From the NCBI RefSeq assembly GCF_040954645.1, contig NC_092810.1, positions 14,184,377 to 14,248,376 on the forward strand: a stretch of 64,000 nt of DNA, in the 5' to 3' direction. Below are positions 49,419-60,875 of the stretch, one piece after another. The translations under genes and the position numbers were made by a program. The notes below the pieces were generated by a model. It ran no database searches. It had not been told where the DNA came from and was given only the letters and a program-made list of their open reading frames with translations. Source of the DNA: Diabrotica undecimpunctata. Lineage: Eukaryota > Arthropoda > Insecta > Coleoptera > Chrysomelidae. Numbering within the stretch: the stretch's first letter is position 1; each line of letters opens with the position of its first letter.

Positions 49419-49549
49419 AATCTTTGTTAGAATCTATGGAAATCAACAAATTAAAAAACTCAGATATAATTCTGAATGACCAGCTTGAGACAAATAGTTC
49501 TCCCCTCCTCAACCTATTTCATTAGATACTATAAAGCGTAAACCCATGC

Positions 49550-49600
49550 CAAAAACAGGTCACTTGAGAAAGGCAATTAGCCGAAACAGCTGTAGTGATA
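49550..49600 (+). ncRNA. degenerate hammerhead ribozyme motif in Penelope flank
   Basis: GTCAC then TTGAGAAA, stem II GGC AATTA GCC, GAAA, the self-complementary CAGCTG, TA, then GTGAT. The outer strands GTCAC and GTGAT can pair (one G-U), forming stem I. The core should read CTGANGA; here it is CTTGAGA, and in the opposite-strand copy (47760-47725) CTTAAGA, one base from consensus. Penelope-like elements are known to carry such ribozymes; activity of this one is doubtful. Confidence 0.5.
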
Positions 49601-50727
49601 AGAATTTAAAATAAATTTTGTGGAAGTTTTGAAAACAAAGTTTTCAGTGTTTTATTGTTACATAAAATGAATTTCCATCAAGTAACGGTCGAATCCATCA
49701 ATTATTTTCCCGTTTTGATCATTTCTGTGGCTTACTATAAATGAACGTATACAATCAAGGACGTCATAAGCTATGAATCGATTTGGGCTCTATATACATA
49801 TGGGATAAGACAATTGCTTCATGTTGTTCGCAAGAAATAAGTTCCTGTGTTAGAAAACATATTACTACTCAAGTTGAAAGGCTTAATTGTATATTATGAG
49901 ATGGCTGCAAAGCAGTGATAAGGTCAAAATTATTTACCATACATTTATGGTAAGTAATCACTCTATTCTCCCTAATGATTATGATTTTGGATCCGTAAAA
50001 TCTTACGCAAGGGGTAAGGCTATTTATGTTTGGGTAGACTGTCGCTCCATAATCGCAAAGTCATGAAAGAAGAAAGATTCTTTGTAACACAAATGTCAAG
50101 CCAAGTCATCAAGTCTACCAAAAATCTTAAAGCAGCAATTACAGAGAGGAAAAAAATGTCACAAACGAATAGGTGTCATGGCTCAAAATGCAATTGATTC
50201 GATTAGTAAAAGAAAAACCATTTATGCTATATATTACAAGAAAACTCTTAACGAGACCTTTTTATTTTCTGCTCTATGTCTAAATTCAGCAAAACCAGGA
50301 AGGTGATTCTCATTCAGACAACGTGATCTGGAAAATTTATACCCTAGACCAAGACGTGTGTTTAAGGAAAAGAAGAAGAAAATGTTAGATTTGATTTTAT
50401 ACATTCGACCTATCGACCATGCTTATTTTAAGGGACTTGTTGAAACAACAGAAATACAAGATATAGTACCACTGGATTTGAATTTAGTTGATATTGAATA
50501 TGATTAAAGTGTTTTATTACTAAGAAAGAATATTATGATTGCATTAGTGTACAGTGGCGAGGCGTGACTTTTTCAAAAGTGTTACGAAAACCAGATGTAA
50601 AAAATCTTACCAGATGTTTAAAAAAAAATTATTTTGAACAACAAACAAACTAAACAGATTATTCTCCTATAAAATTAACACAAATTAAAAACGAACAAGT
50701 AAGAAAAATAAAAACTTATTTTAAAAA

Positions 50728-51190
50728 CTATTGTTTACGTTTTAATTTAATTCGGCGATTTCCTTTATTTGCAAAAATGTTAATAACAGAATCGTAGAAA
50801 GGGGTTTTGTCATTAATCCATTTAAAAAGTTTCTCAATGAAAATTAAAGAAATTGACGACATTCGATCAGACAATTGGGTATTTCTTTGACATGTTTTAA
50901 TCCGCTTCATTGCTAACAAACTTCTTTCACAGATGCAGTTGTAGCCGAAATTGTTAAAAATAAGTTCGCCAATTTAAAATCTTTCGGAAATGCATTATCA
51001 GGCTCTGAAGACTTGAAATATTAATACAATTTTTTTTAATATAGTCTGAATCATTATAAAGAACTGTCAATTCTGTTTTTAACTTTACCGTGTCAAATTT
51101 TAGTCCATATAGCTTTACAAGTTGATGAAATGCGCTATCTGGGAATTTGTTTAAAACCCTTCCATTTCCCACAATGCGCAAAACATGACT
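50728..51190 (-). pseudogene. hAT-type transposase C-terminus (ZMYM6-like)
   Basis: The minus strand reads FDTVKLKTELTVLYNDSDY (51181-50954), then after a frameshift CERSLLAMKRIKTCQRNTQL (about 50915) and DRMSSISLIFIEK. FDxVKLKTELxxLY and CERSFSALKRIKxYLRN are the end of the hAT transposases annotated in vertebrates as ZMYM6- or DUF4371-like proteins. The catalytic part upstream is absent. It is unrelated to the two hAT copies above. Confidence 0.75.
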
Positions 51191-51850
51191 TACACTACTT
51201 AAGGTTTAACACCCTCATCTAATAAAAACCGAATCAATTTAAACTCTCATAAAATAGTTACGGCTTAAATTTTATAACTTTTTCCTAAATTTATAATACT
51301 TACAGCTGTTGACAACCTAAAAGTTAATATACACATTTTTGTTACGGCTATTCTTTTCACTAAACTTGCTCTCGATGATTATTTCCAACCTCTTTTTTAT
51401 ACATGTTTTTACTTCGCTACTTGTGATGATGTATTAAACCACTTTAATTTTTTCTGCGGCTTAGAGTTGTGAACAGTTATATAATCGTTCTGAGAGCAGC
51501 CTTTGACTATAAACCACACATGTATTCGAGGATGATAAATGTTACGTTTAAAATTCGTTTTGTTTTTTGTAGAATTAGCTACCTTGTGTTTTTATGACAA
51601 ATATGCTCCCATAAGTGTAAAAGATAATAAATGTGTGTACACACATAAAAAATGTCTAAGAAATACCATTAATATTCCTCTTTTTTCAATAAAAACTTAA
51701 AAAAAACTTTGAAAACTTATTCTCTACAAATCAAAACCAAGGTATGCCATATAAATTATTCTGTCAATTGCACTCAAATTTGTACGATTAATTGCTTTAA
51801 ATTGTAAAGAAATAGTGCTTTAAATTAATTATTAGCTTAGTTAATAATTG
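51191..51850. other. no gene seen
   Basis: AT-rich sequence without supported features. Confidence 0.4.
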
Positions 51851-51977
51851 CAGAACTTGAGACAGATGAGATTTCAATGCCTCCTAAAGGTATAATTATT
51901 TTTATCGACAGATTGCGACTTAGGAGACAAGGATGTCACAACGATAGATCATTTACCAGGAAGCCGGCTAAGAAACA

Positions 51978-52051
51978 ACTCTTCTGTACGCTGATCTTGA
52001 CTGTCGAAAATAACCTCATTTTCGACAGTCAAGATCAGCGTGCAGAAGAGT
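51978..52051. repeat. near-perfect 34-bp hairpin in the piggyBac leader
   Basis: Arms 51978-52011 and 52018-52051 are inverse copies with one mismatch, separated by the 6-base loop AACCTC. It lies inside coding sequence and makes a spurious repeated piece there, so it looks like a templated inverted duplication rather than a functional stem. Confidence 0.85.
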
Positions 52052-52295
52052 CGGATTTCGATGACGACAACGTTCCTCTTGCCACATTACGCAAACAAGA
52101 AACAAAACCTTCGATTATTCTCGAAAAACTAGGATTTGTAAAATGTCTTATAACTTATAAGTGATCTATACCAGTATCTTAAAGATGTATACTGGAGACT
52201 AGAAATCAGACCTAAACAAAATCGCACGCCATTACAGATCTTCAGGCTATTTTTTGACGATGACCTATTCAATATAATACCAACATATACAAATA

Positions 52296-53319
52296 CATCA
52301 TGTAGGGTCAACCCTACAGCAAACAAACATTAAGCATGGTCGTATCAAAGCAGTGCAAAGTCTGTATAATGGAACGACTGCAAAAATTAAAACTGGATCA
52401 AGGATGTCTGAGGGTAAGTTTACGAAAAGACTAAAGCAGGGTTGCTGTATTTCGCCTACCCTTTTCAAAATTTATCAGGAACAAGCACTCAAGCTGTGGA
52501 AAAGAAAATGTAATGGCATGGGAATCCCTCTCAACGACGAGACTACAATGTACACCTTATGTTTCGCTGATGACCAAATACTGATTGCTCAGGATCATGA
52601 CGACTTGAGTTACATGACTCGGAAGCTAATGGAAGAATATAACAAATGGGGTCTCGAAGTCAACATTAAGAAAACTGAAACCATGTGTATTGGAGGGACA
52701 AAGCAGTCCATTATATTAGACGATGGGGTAGAAATTAGACACTGTGATGAATACAAGTACCTGGGTATGAAGATAACTCAAGATAGAACACTCGATGCTG
52801 CTATAAAAGACAGAAACATACAGGGTAGAAAAGCTATATCTATGATGAATGGCATTCTGTGGGACCAAACAATATCTAAACCAAACAAACAACTCATATA
52901 CAACACCATACTTAAAAGTGTAATCACATATGGCAGTGAAGTTTGGCCAATGAAACAAAGAACAAAGAAACTGTTACTAGCAACAGAAATGGACTTTTGG
53001 AGAAGAGCAGCAGGCAAATCAAGCAGAGATCGGATACCAAATGAGAGAAAACGAGAAATGATGGGAGTCAAGCATACAATAGTTGATGACATAAAAACAA
53101 AACAGTTAATATGGTACGACCATGTACAGAGAATGCCAGATGACAGTGGACACCACAAGGAAGAAGAAAAAAGAGGAAGGCCGAGAAGAAGCTGGAGAGA
53201 GGGAATTGAAAAAAACCAGAGGAAAGTGAAATCCCTCCAGGCCTATGGTTACATAGAGAAAAAGGGCGGTTAGTAGTCGGAAGGCGTCGAAGAACGCTGT
53301 GAACCAATAGTAGTAGTAG
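52296..53319 (+). mobile_element. 5'-truncated non-LTR element with (TAG)n tail
   Basis: TACAAATA flanks it at 52288-52295 and 53320-53327. A single frame (52353-53273, 306 codons) encodes the second half of a reverse transcriptase: GRIKAVQSLYNGTTAKIKTG, LKQGCCISPTLFKIYQEQAL, CFADDQILIAQDHDD (FADD), WGLEVNIKKTETMCIGG, YKYLGMKIT, ITYGSEVWPMKQR and RGRPRRSWREGIE. This frame is uninterrupted, so the insertion is young relative to its host gene. The 3' end is TAGTAGTAGTAG. The endonuclease and the first RT motifs are missing through truncation. It is a separate family from the GAA-tailed and TA-tailed ones. Confidence 0.88.
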
Positions 53320-54240
53320 TACAAATATATACGCTGCACAAAAAACCTTGACTAGTGATAATACAGATATAATGAAATAAGGTGTTTAGTGGGTGTGCTT
53401 ATTTTGAGTGGCGAGTGGTGTTACCAAAAAGATATGTATTGGGAAAATCGTGATAAGAGTCATATTGAAAAAGTCGCTGAAGCTCTATCGGTAAATAGAT
53501 TTTCCCATATAATAAAAATTCTACATGTGTTTGATAATAATAATTTGGCAGGCAACAACAGGCAAGTTTAATTAAATACAAATTTTTTAAATCACGCTCC
53601 TACAGAAGATCCAAAGCATAGATGAATCTATGGTAACATACGAAACAATTTATACTGGAGTTATAAGCTCTGCATGGGTACTCTCTGTCTAGATTATATT
53701 GTATGGTTTACACCGTTTCAAGACAACAATGATGCTGGCCAAAAACGAGACTTCACCTTTTTTCGATAACTTCTTCTCATCCATGTATCAATGAGTTAAA
53801 AACTAGAGGTCATTTCAGTACAGGTACAATAAGGGACAATTGAATACTTAAATGCCCCCTATTTGCTCTAACAGCTATGCAAAAAAACGAGATAAGAAAC
53901 TTACGATTGCAGATTGGATAAAAACACAGGAATTGTACTTTGTCGCTGGCACACCAATAGTGTCGTTATCACCTAGTCAAACGGTTTTCCCATGAAGAGA
54001 AGAGAGATATTTTTGTTTCTCAACCAAATATTATAAAGCGATACAATTCTTTTATGGATTTTTTTATAAGATGGAAAAATGGTACTTTCCGCTAATAGTA
54101 CATGGAGTTGACATGGCTATTCAAAACGCGTGGCTGCGGATAATGCATTGGATCGAAAAGGCGAAGGAAGCCTTGATCAGCTTAAATTTAGAAGGCCAAA
54201 AGCTCTTCGCAACATGACTTGTTCTCTAAAAATTTAAACA

Positions 54241-54549
54241 CAACAGTATTAAGTAACGTCATACGCTCCCAACTTAGCCTAATCTTAGGTCCATAAAAAC
54301 ATGTATTTCTTATCGTTGGTGCAGTTATGAATCTATAAGATATAAAGTCAAATTTTTTTTACAGTAAAATGCTGGACCAGTGGTTAATTTTGGCAAAAGC
54401 ATAGTATGCTGTAAGTCAAACGATTACTAATTTCAATTTGTTTTTTCTTAAGTTTTTAGCAAAGTTGACATTACGTCAGCTGAAGCTATGTAAAAAATAA
54501 ATAAAGTAGTTTACTCTTTCTTTTTTTCTGTATTATTAGCGTCCTTTGC
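54241..54549. other. no gene seen
   Basis: Short AT-rich spacer after the piggyBac relic. Confidence 0.4.
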
Positions 54550-55360
54550 TGCCTTTACTTAAATGACTGTTTTGTCACAAGTCTTGCAAGTATCAGATCG
54601 TGGTAGTTTGAACCTTACGCCATATTCAGTATAAAATATTAAGGCCCCATTTGACTGGATTTTATAAATATTTTCAATTCGCTTACGAGATTTTTGAAGA
54701 CCATGAGCACTTAGGAATTTAGTCTTGCATACTGTAATTTGCTTATATCTGATATTAACCAAATATTATATACACGCACAATAAATATTTTATCAAATGT
54801 TTCTCCCTACATTTATTTTTATAACTACGCGGCTTCACTTTTACGTGAACTAAAAATAATCTTAATTTTTTTCGAAGCATACTATTGTCCCGAATTACGA
54901 CTTATTTTTCTTTTAATTCGATGATAGTTTTTCTGATTTCTTTGTCTTAATCTGGATGGTTCTTTCTTCTCTAGATTCACCTCGTTACCTACGGAAAGCA
55001 TAGCTATTGGCTCCTGTAATTTATCCAAAATACAAAAAAAAATGAGTGTATTAGACTCTAGAATTTGTGAATATTCCAAAATTTTTATACCAATAAGTCG
55101 ATGACATGCCACAGCCACATGACATGCCATATTTTTCCATATAATATAAATGAAATATATTTTTACAAAAATATGGTAAGCTAAAAAAATAAGAAAAACT
55201 GCCTACTTCACTAGATTTTGACAAAAAACCATCGCTTTTGAGCCTATAGTCTTTTCTGCGACACTGTTATCACTATCGTCAATAAAAGTTAAATTTAAAT
55301 TGCTGGTTTTGCTTAAAACTGCTCTTAATTCAGTACATGTACATAAAGTTGGCTCCATTT
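54550..55360 (-). pseudogene. copy E of the unnamed DDE-like family, N-terminal part
   Basis: From an ATG at about 55358 the minus strand reads MEPTLCTCTELRAVLSKTSN and an acidic stretch to about 55205, where GTAGGC could be a splice donor. Further on are SRLRQRNQKNYHRIKRKISR (about 54970-54905), TVCKTKFLSAHGLQKSRKRI (about 54735-54670) and RFKLPRSDTCKTCDK (54600-54560) with the family's CxxC block. The basic segment and the KFLSAHG and PRSDTCxxCD blocks match the N-terminal half of the family to which copies A-D belong. The catalytic half is absent. Frameshifts are present. Confidence 0.55.
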
Positions 55361-55758
55361 TCTAATTGTTTACTACGTTTTACAGAAAAAAGAGAACAAA
55401 ATCGGGTGATTGGAATAACACGACTCAGCAATAACTCTACCATCTACTGCAATAATCATTCAATAACTTTTCTGTAGGTTAACACAGGTTTCTTTATATA
55501 CATCATGCAATAAAATCTTCTTCTTATTCTTCTTGTAATATTTATCTGTTTCGGATATTGGAGACCATCTTGGCAATCTGTATTTTGCAAACTGCGGCTC
55601 TGGAAAACTCTGGGCAACTGCGTTGTTTGTATTGAACCACATACGTGTGCAGTTTAATTGCAGCAACCCATATCTTTCGCTGTTTCTCATGATGTGACCG
55701 AAGTATTCAATTTTGGCTGTTTTGTTGTGATTAACTCTTTTCCTTTTTGCATTTTTAA

Positions 55759-56885
55759 CCTTCGTCTTCCCACGTCGGTAAAATTACGTAGAGTCCCATG
55801 TGGGTTCAATTTGTACTCCAGAGAAAAAAATGCGTATATTTAATTTTAATTATAAAAAATGAAATAAAAAATAAAATATATCGAACAAAAAAATAATTTT
55901 CATCATTTAATTAAATTAACTGTAGGAACAAAAAATATATCTTAGAACCGAAAACTAGTCTGAAGTTTCTTGACATCGGGTGCAAATTACTCCCTTGATA
56001 TGGTGTTCTGCGCATACAAAATTTTTACACTACTTACAAAATTGCCTTGATTTACGATCTTAATTTCGACTACATAAGTAGCAACGTCCACTTAAAAATC
56101 GTTCACAGGCTGCTTCCATTTGCATCTTCACCAGCGCCAACTCTGGAACGACATCTTGCATGTACTGCTTCAACGTTTTACTCAATCGTACTCCCTCATT
56201 ATATCGCCTGGTAATATTTTCTTTTACTAAAGCTTCTCCTAGATTTAGTAAAAAATTACGTCTATCATCTTTTTCTCTAGACGAATCCGGGTACTTGATA
56301 CACCATAAAATGTAAGCGTTCAGGCCAGAAATATCCAATATTTGGACAAACACTACCATTGGCCATCGGTTGCATATCCTACGAGCAGAGTATTGCTTTA
56401 CCGTCTTATCTGTGGTATCTACTGCACCTTTTGTATGATTATAGTGCAGAATAATAGCTGGCTTGTTATATAACAAAATCGAAGGAAAAATATACTGGTA
56501 CTTACCGGTACGACACGACAGGGAAACTAAATACGTGTAACCATCGCATTTCGTTCGATCACAGTTTAAGCATAAACCGTTCTTTTTTATACTATGGTTC
56601 GATGTTCTGTTCTTAGAGTTGCGACATGCGCGTAGTAATTTGCAAAGCCACCGATAATACAGATGACCTAGATTCCCACGCGGGATACGAATGTACCCCA
56701 AGCCGATCATAATTTATTTGTTTTTAATTTGAAACATCGTTACTGATTTTATCAATAGGATATTATTTGCAATACCCTAATAGACACAAAATAAAATTAG
56801 CCAAACGAAACAGGCGCTAATTTCAAAAATATTACAAAAAATGTGTATCTGGGGTACAGCTGTACCTCACCCGGGAAGACGAAGG
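55759..56885 (-). mobile_element. internally deleted piggyBac-type element at TTAA
   Basis: TTAA flanks both ends (55755-55758, 56886-56889), and the ends are inverted repeats CCTTCGTCTTCCC. Only 1127 bp remain, holding the C-terminal half of the transposase. A 14-bp palindrome GGTACAGCTGTACC (56853-56866) lies next to the right TIR. It sits inside an RTE reverse transcriptase. Confidence 0.9.
55965..56710 (-). pseudogene. piggyBac transposase C-terminal half
   Basis: The frame contains KPAIILHYNHTKGAVDTTDK, YSARRICNRWPMVVFVQILD (last catalytic region, GAVD), ISGLNAYILW and the Cys-rich tail GRCYLCSRN. A stop follows at about 56060, then CKNFVCAEHHIKGVICTRC. The tail is the zinc-binding domain of piggyBac proteins that recognises the element ends. 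The N-terminal half and the first two catalytic Asp are missing; the first 70 codons of the open frame are not recognisable and may be out of frame. Confidence 0.8.
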
Positions 56886-57880
56886 TTAATAAAACATTCT
56901 GGTTAGTGACGTGGTCGGTATAGGATAGCTTCAGGATTCTAAGATACAGCCACATTTCGAAAGCCTTAATTTTCTTACAGGTTACGTCTGTGAGAGTCCA
57001 CGACTCAACTCCGTACAACAGTATAGCAAAGATATAACATTGTAATAACCTAATTTTTATGGGTACTGATAAATCCTGGCATTTGAATAGCTTCGCCATT
57101 TTTTGAAAGGCAGATGTTGCTTTCTCTATCCTAGATTTTATTTCTAGGAAATTGTCCCAATTTTCATTGACGTTCGTACTAAGGTGGGTGTATGTTTTTA
57201 CCCTTTCTATTGGTTGACCATTCACACTGATTTTTATTTGCTGTTTCTTCTTAGAGATCATCATACATTTTGTTTTCTTAATGTTCTGTGAAAGTTCATA
57301 TCTCTGACTTACTTCAGTGATTCTATTCATTAACTCTTCTACTGTTTCTTTAAAGATTTCCTCAGACTATTTGTTAAACAGCAAGGGTGATAGTATACAT
57401 CCCTGTCGGACTTTAAGTTTGATTTTGATATCATCGGATTCTGCTGCCTCTGTACCGATAGACGATGTTTGATTCCAGTAAAGATTGCTAATAATTCTTA
57501 GATCACAGGTGTTTATTTTAATGTTTGTTAACATCGCCATCAGCTTGTCGTGTTTTTCTGTATCAAATGCTTTATGGTAATCAATGAAGCCTGCATAAAT
57601 ATCGCAATTTACATCTGTACATCGTTAAAATAGCACTTGTATGCTAAAGAGACCCTCTCTCGTACCCACTGCGTTCCTAAAACCAAACTGTGTACGGCTA
57701 ATTTTTTCTTTGCATAGTCTATATATCCTTTGATGGATGATTTTTAGAAATAACTTTAAAATGTGGCTCATTAAGCTGATGATCCGGAAATCATTGCAGG
57801 ATACGGAAATTGTTTTCTTTGGATTTTTTGCAATAAAATAGAATTCTGTAAAATTGTGGCTTACCATTATATTGCAATAA

Positions 57881-60870
57881 GATCTTTAAATCTATATTGT
57901 AAAATGTCTATACGTTATTTTAAACACTTGTTTCATATGACTTAAAAAAAAACACTTTTTCAGAAATGATATAATTGTGTATGCGCACACTCTCGTAAAA
58001 AAATCTAAATTATTTAGATATTATTTTTTCATGTTATAATGTATAAATTTTTGTGCGTAATATAATTCATTAAAATAATTGTTTTAAGGAAATTCATTTT
58101 ATTGCTTTTTCATATTGCACAGACGTAAACGAGAAATAGCAAGCCACAAAGGCAATCTCTGCAAAGAACACATGACGAATGCATGAAAATATTTCTTCAC
58201 TCGGAATAATTTTATCATTCTTTATTTTACACTTGTGTGAACATGAAATGTAAGTCGAATGAAAAGAGCTTCAAGCAATTTCGGCTTAAATAGTGGTAAA
58301 AGGGTTTTCAACAGAAAGTCATAAATTAATTTAGATACAATACCGTGCATTATAATAGTTTAATGTGCCTTATAGAATTAAATAAAAGTCATTAATTATA
58401 AACAAATAATATTTGTTTGCTTTTTTCTTTTACATGTCATAATTTTCATAAGGATATCACGGAAAAATACCAAACGTTTTACTTAATAGCTTTATCAATC
58501 TTCCAGTTGATTAGAAGATTCCACTGATCCTTCAGCTTTATTGTTGCACAAAGAATACCATGGTAGTTTTCCGTAATATTTTAAAATAAATAAAAAAAAT
58601 CATAATCACATCATACTCAATCCAGTATATGACATTTTTCACATTTTATTGAATGCAGAGATTGATCGCAATATTTGCTTTTGACAGATTCTCGACAATA
58701 TACCTTCCTAATAAATAGAAATAATAGAAACACTCCTGTCAAATTTTCACGTGCAAAACACTGACTAAACATTAGGTTTTAATTTTTTATATGCTGGCTC
58801 GCTCAAGAAAATATTTGAAAAGTTTCATTATACATATATCACCCATTAACAGACAAACGTTAGTACGAGTTGGGCATAACAGATTTGTTTGATAATCTGA
58901 TTTGTGATTAACTCCATAGAAAATGATTGTGGATGAGAAAGCCAAACTACCATTGAATAATTGCATAAATTCCTACATTTTAAAATCAACATTTATGATA
59001 CAAATTATTAAAACATATAGCAAGGACAACATTGATCAGTACATGCATTTGGTTTATTGGATACCTACTTTGCTTTTCACTAAATGAACATCTATATGCA
59101 GAAAGCTGTGCTACTTTAGACGTCCCGATACGTGCGAAAATTTTTGGGAGTTACACCGACGTACCTAGTCACCTAGGACTTAATCACATGGAAAGATTCC
59201 CACCGGAGCTTAATCCTTTTGATACCGTAGGTATCCGGAAAGATTGAATTTTCCGCTTAGAGGGAGTGTAAGCCGTATGGCTAAATCTGATTAAAAAATT
59301 ATTTTGGTACGCCACTGCAAAGTTGATAATTGGAATATAATTTCGTCGCTTTAAGTGCGATGTTGCCAATGAATCACCTTTAATTGAAAATTGTTATAGT
59401 ATACAAATATTTCTACATAAACAGTAAAATAAAATAGTTACTTACAATTATAGTACCTAGTTATATTATTTTAGAATTGTAATAAATAATTCTGAGGAGT
59501 ATATTGTTAATTTTCAATAATAATACTTTAACCGCATTTCAGGCTATTTCACCAACTTTAAAAGGTTCTTCTGGTGTCAGGTCTGGCGTCAGTGCTGGTG
59601 CCTGTTGGCCTTAAATCACTTGCTATTCGGGTTAGTCTCACACTATCAATTTCTATAAGAGATTGGCACAATTCCCATTGTATCTGTTTTTCTCAACGTA
59701 TAGTAATCTGTATTATACAGATATTTCTTATTTGGTTTAGTTTTCTTTAGAATTGATCTCTCTCTAGAACTGATCTCAGAGCTGTAATTTTTAACGTTTT
59801 AAACTTTCCTTTTTTTTTTGTATCTGCCATTGTTTCTGTCGCGCATGTCGCTATTGTCATTACCCTTAATTTGTACGTTCTTTCACATTTATTTTCTTTT
59901 CTTGTGTGATTTTTATTTTTTTTAATAAATAATATTTCTCCGTCTTTTGCTTCTGTAGGTCTTATACCTAATGTTCTGTTTCCATTTTGTTAAGAGTTTT
60001 GTATTTTTATTTTTTTTAACTTTAAAATTTTTCGATCTTTTCTTTGCGCTTCGTTTATGTTATATTCCTTGTCTTTGTCGGATTAAATAGTCTCTATTTT
60101 ATACTTCTTATTTTAGGATTTATTTTGTTTCGTATGTATTTGTATTATTTTATGGTGTTATAGTACATACTATCTTACAAAAAACTTAATAAATATTGTC
60201 TTTAAACCCTGACAGACGTTCTAATTCCACTTACCTTTGGTTCGTCTATCTAACGAAAAAGTTTATTTAAATACTTTTGGTGTACGCCATATCTTACCTG
60301 AAAAAGAAAAAAATATGTTATTAAAACTTTCACGATAAATGAATTCGAATTTAAATGCTTGACTGAAATTATTATTTATAGAAGCTAAAGGAGGTTCACC
60401 GAAATTAAAAACGTAAGGTCTAACTTAAAAAAAAACACACGAATGATGAATTTATTCATCATTATATGATAAACTAGAAATAATATCTTGGAAAATAATG
60501 AATGGCAAAATGCAGAATATATAATTATAATACCAGAATCACGTATCATAATCAATAGAAATCTGAATGAGAGAATGGCTCTTAGTCTTAACGAAAATGT
60601 TAAAGTGAAAAAAAGTGACTCTCTCCTAATGCCACCCAATATGTAGCTTCATCGATTTTAATAATTTTTAAACTGTTTGTCCTTGTCTCGTGTTGTGTTA
60701 ATGTATCATTTAATGTTAATGACATTCTCCATATATTATTGGAGAGCTCATTTTTGTCGAAGTAAGTCTAAAACTTTATATTACATAAACATTTTTATCA
60801 ACCATCAACGTCGAGTTTTTTCGAAGTTAAATAATTTTTCTTCAGTTAAAAAAACGTTTCTTGGCTTATT
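57881..60870. other. long gene-free stretch
   Basis: AT-rich sequence. A frame at 59032-59247 ends HMERFPPELNPFDTV, faintly like the last block of a Tc1-type transposase, but nothing around it supports that. Around 60440-60470 a short hairpin (GATGAATTTATTCATC) occurs. No gene is supported. Confidence 0.4.
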
Positions 60871-60875
60871 TCAGA

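Larger units (their letters stand above)
47659..49704 (+). mobile_element. Penelope-like retroelement with inverted flanks
   Basis: The direct repeat TTTTCCCGTTTT (47647-47658 and 49705-49716) is a 12-bp target-site duplication, typical in length for Penelope. Inside, the first about 135 bp (to about 47793) and a region at 49531-49667 are inverted copies, the pseudo-LTR arrangement of these elements, followed by a 37-bp tail. The ORF runs plus with reverse transcriptase then GIY-YIG endonuclease. Both inverted flanks carry a hammerhead-like motif. Confidence 0.9.
47556..50506 (+). pseudogene. copy D of the unnamed DDE-like family, split by a Penelope-like element
   Basis: The first part (about 47570-47658) reads ADNSMQDQLFYAFSLDLQKA then FLFPV. 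The Penelope-like element 47659-49704 follows. From 49705 the gene resumes: LIISVAYYK, MWDKTIASCCSQEISSCVRK (about 49795-49855), VSNHSILPNDYDFGSV (about 49955-50000), KSTKNLKAAITERKK (about 50120), WLKMQLIRLVKEKPF (about 50185), FKEKKKKMLDLILYIRPIDH (about 50370) and the end LDLNLVDIEYD with stop at 50504. FDLQKA-, WDE-, GHSFLPND-type blocks and the KKKDLL end tie it to copies B and C. Stops and frameshifts make it inactive. Confidence 0.7.
51851..54240 (+). pseudogene. piggyBac-type transposase, split by a non-LTR element
   Basis: The N-terminal acidic leader (PPKG at 51877, then out of frame CDLGDKDVTTIDHLPGSRLR near 51915-51970) precedes SQDQRAEESDFDDDNVPLAT and LQIFRLFFDDDLFNIIPTYT (52235-52290). 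The non-LTR element 52296-53319 interrupts. The gene goes on with TNIYAAQKTLTSDNTDIMK, KDMYWENRDK, VNRFSHIIKILHVFDNNNLA (53389-53560), QSIDESMV (about 53615), FFDNFFSSM (about 53757), GTIR (about 53828), and NAWLRIMHWIEKAKEALI (about 54125). These follow the order of piggyBac DDD transposases. Frameshifts and stops are frequent. A hairpin near 52015 disturbs the leader. Confidence 0.8.
55490..57880 (-). mobile_element. RTE-like non-LTR element split by a piggyBac-type element
   Basis: On the minus strand from about 57870: CNDFRIISLMSHILKLFLKI, TQFGFRNAVGTREGLFSIQV, AGFIDYHKAFDTEKHDKL (first Asp), VRQGCILSPLLFN, then after a long gap IKKTKCMMISKKKQ, LLYGVESWTLT and TDHVTNQNVL. A TTAA-flanked insertion (55759-56885) follows. 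The end resumes with KMQKGKELIT, IEYFGHIMRNSERYGLLQL (about 55700-55650), AKMVSNIRN, and a GAAGAATAAGAAGAAG tail at about 55515. Joining across the insertion gives NVL-LKMQKGK in frame. The palm segment with FADD is deleted or degraded near 57340. Stops make it inactive. Confidence 0.8.

Noticed and set aside
59032..59247. 71-codon frame ending with an NPFDTV-like block
   Set aside because: Only a faint likeness to a Tc1 transposase end, without upstream catalytic blocks.
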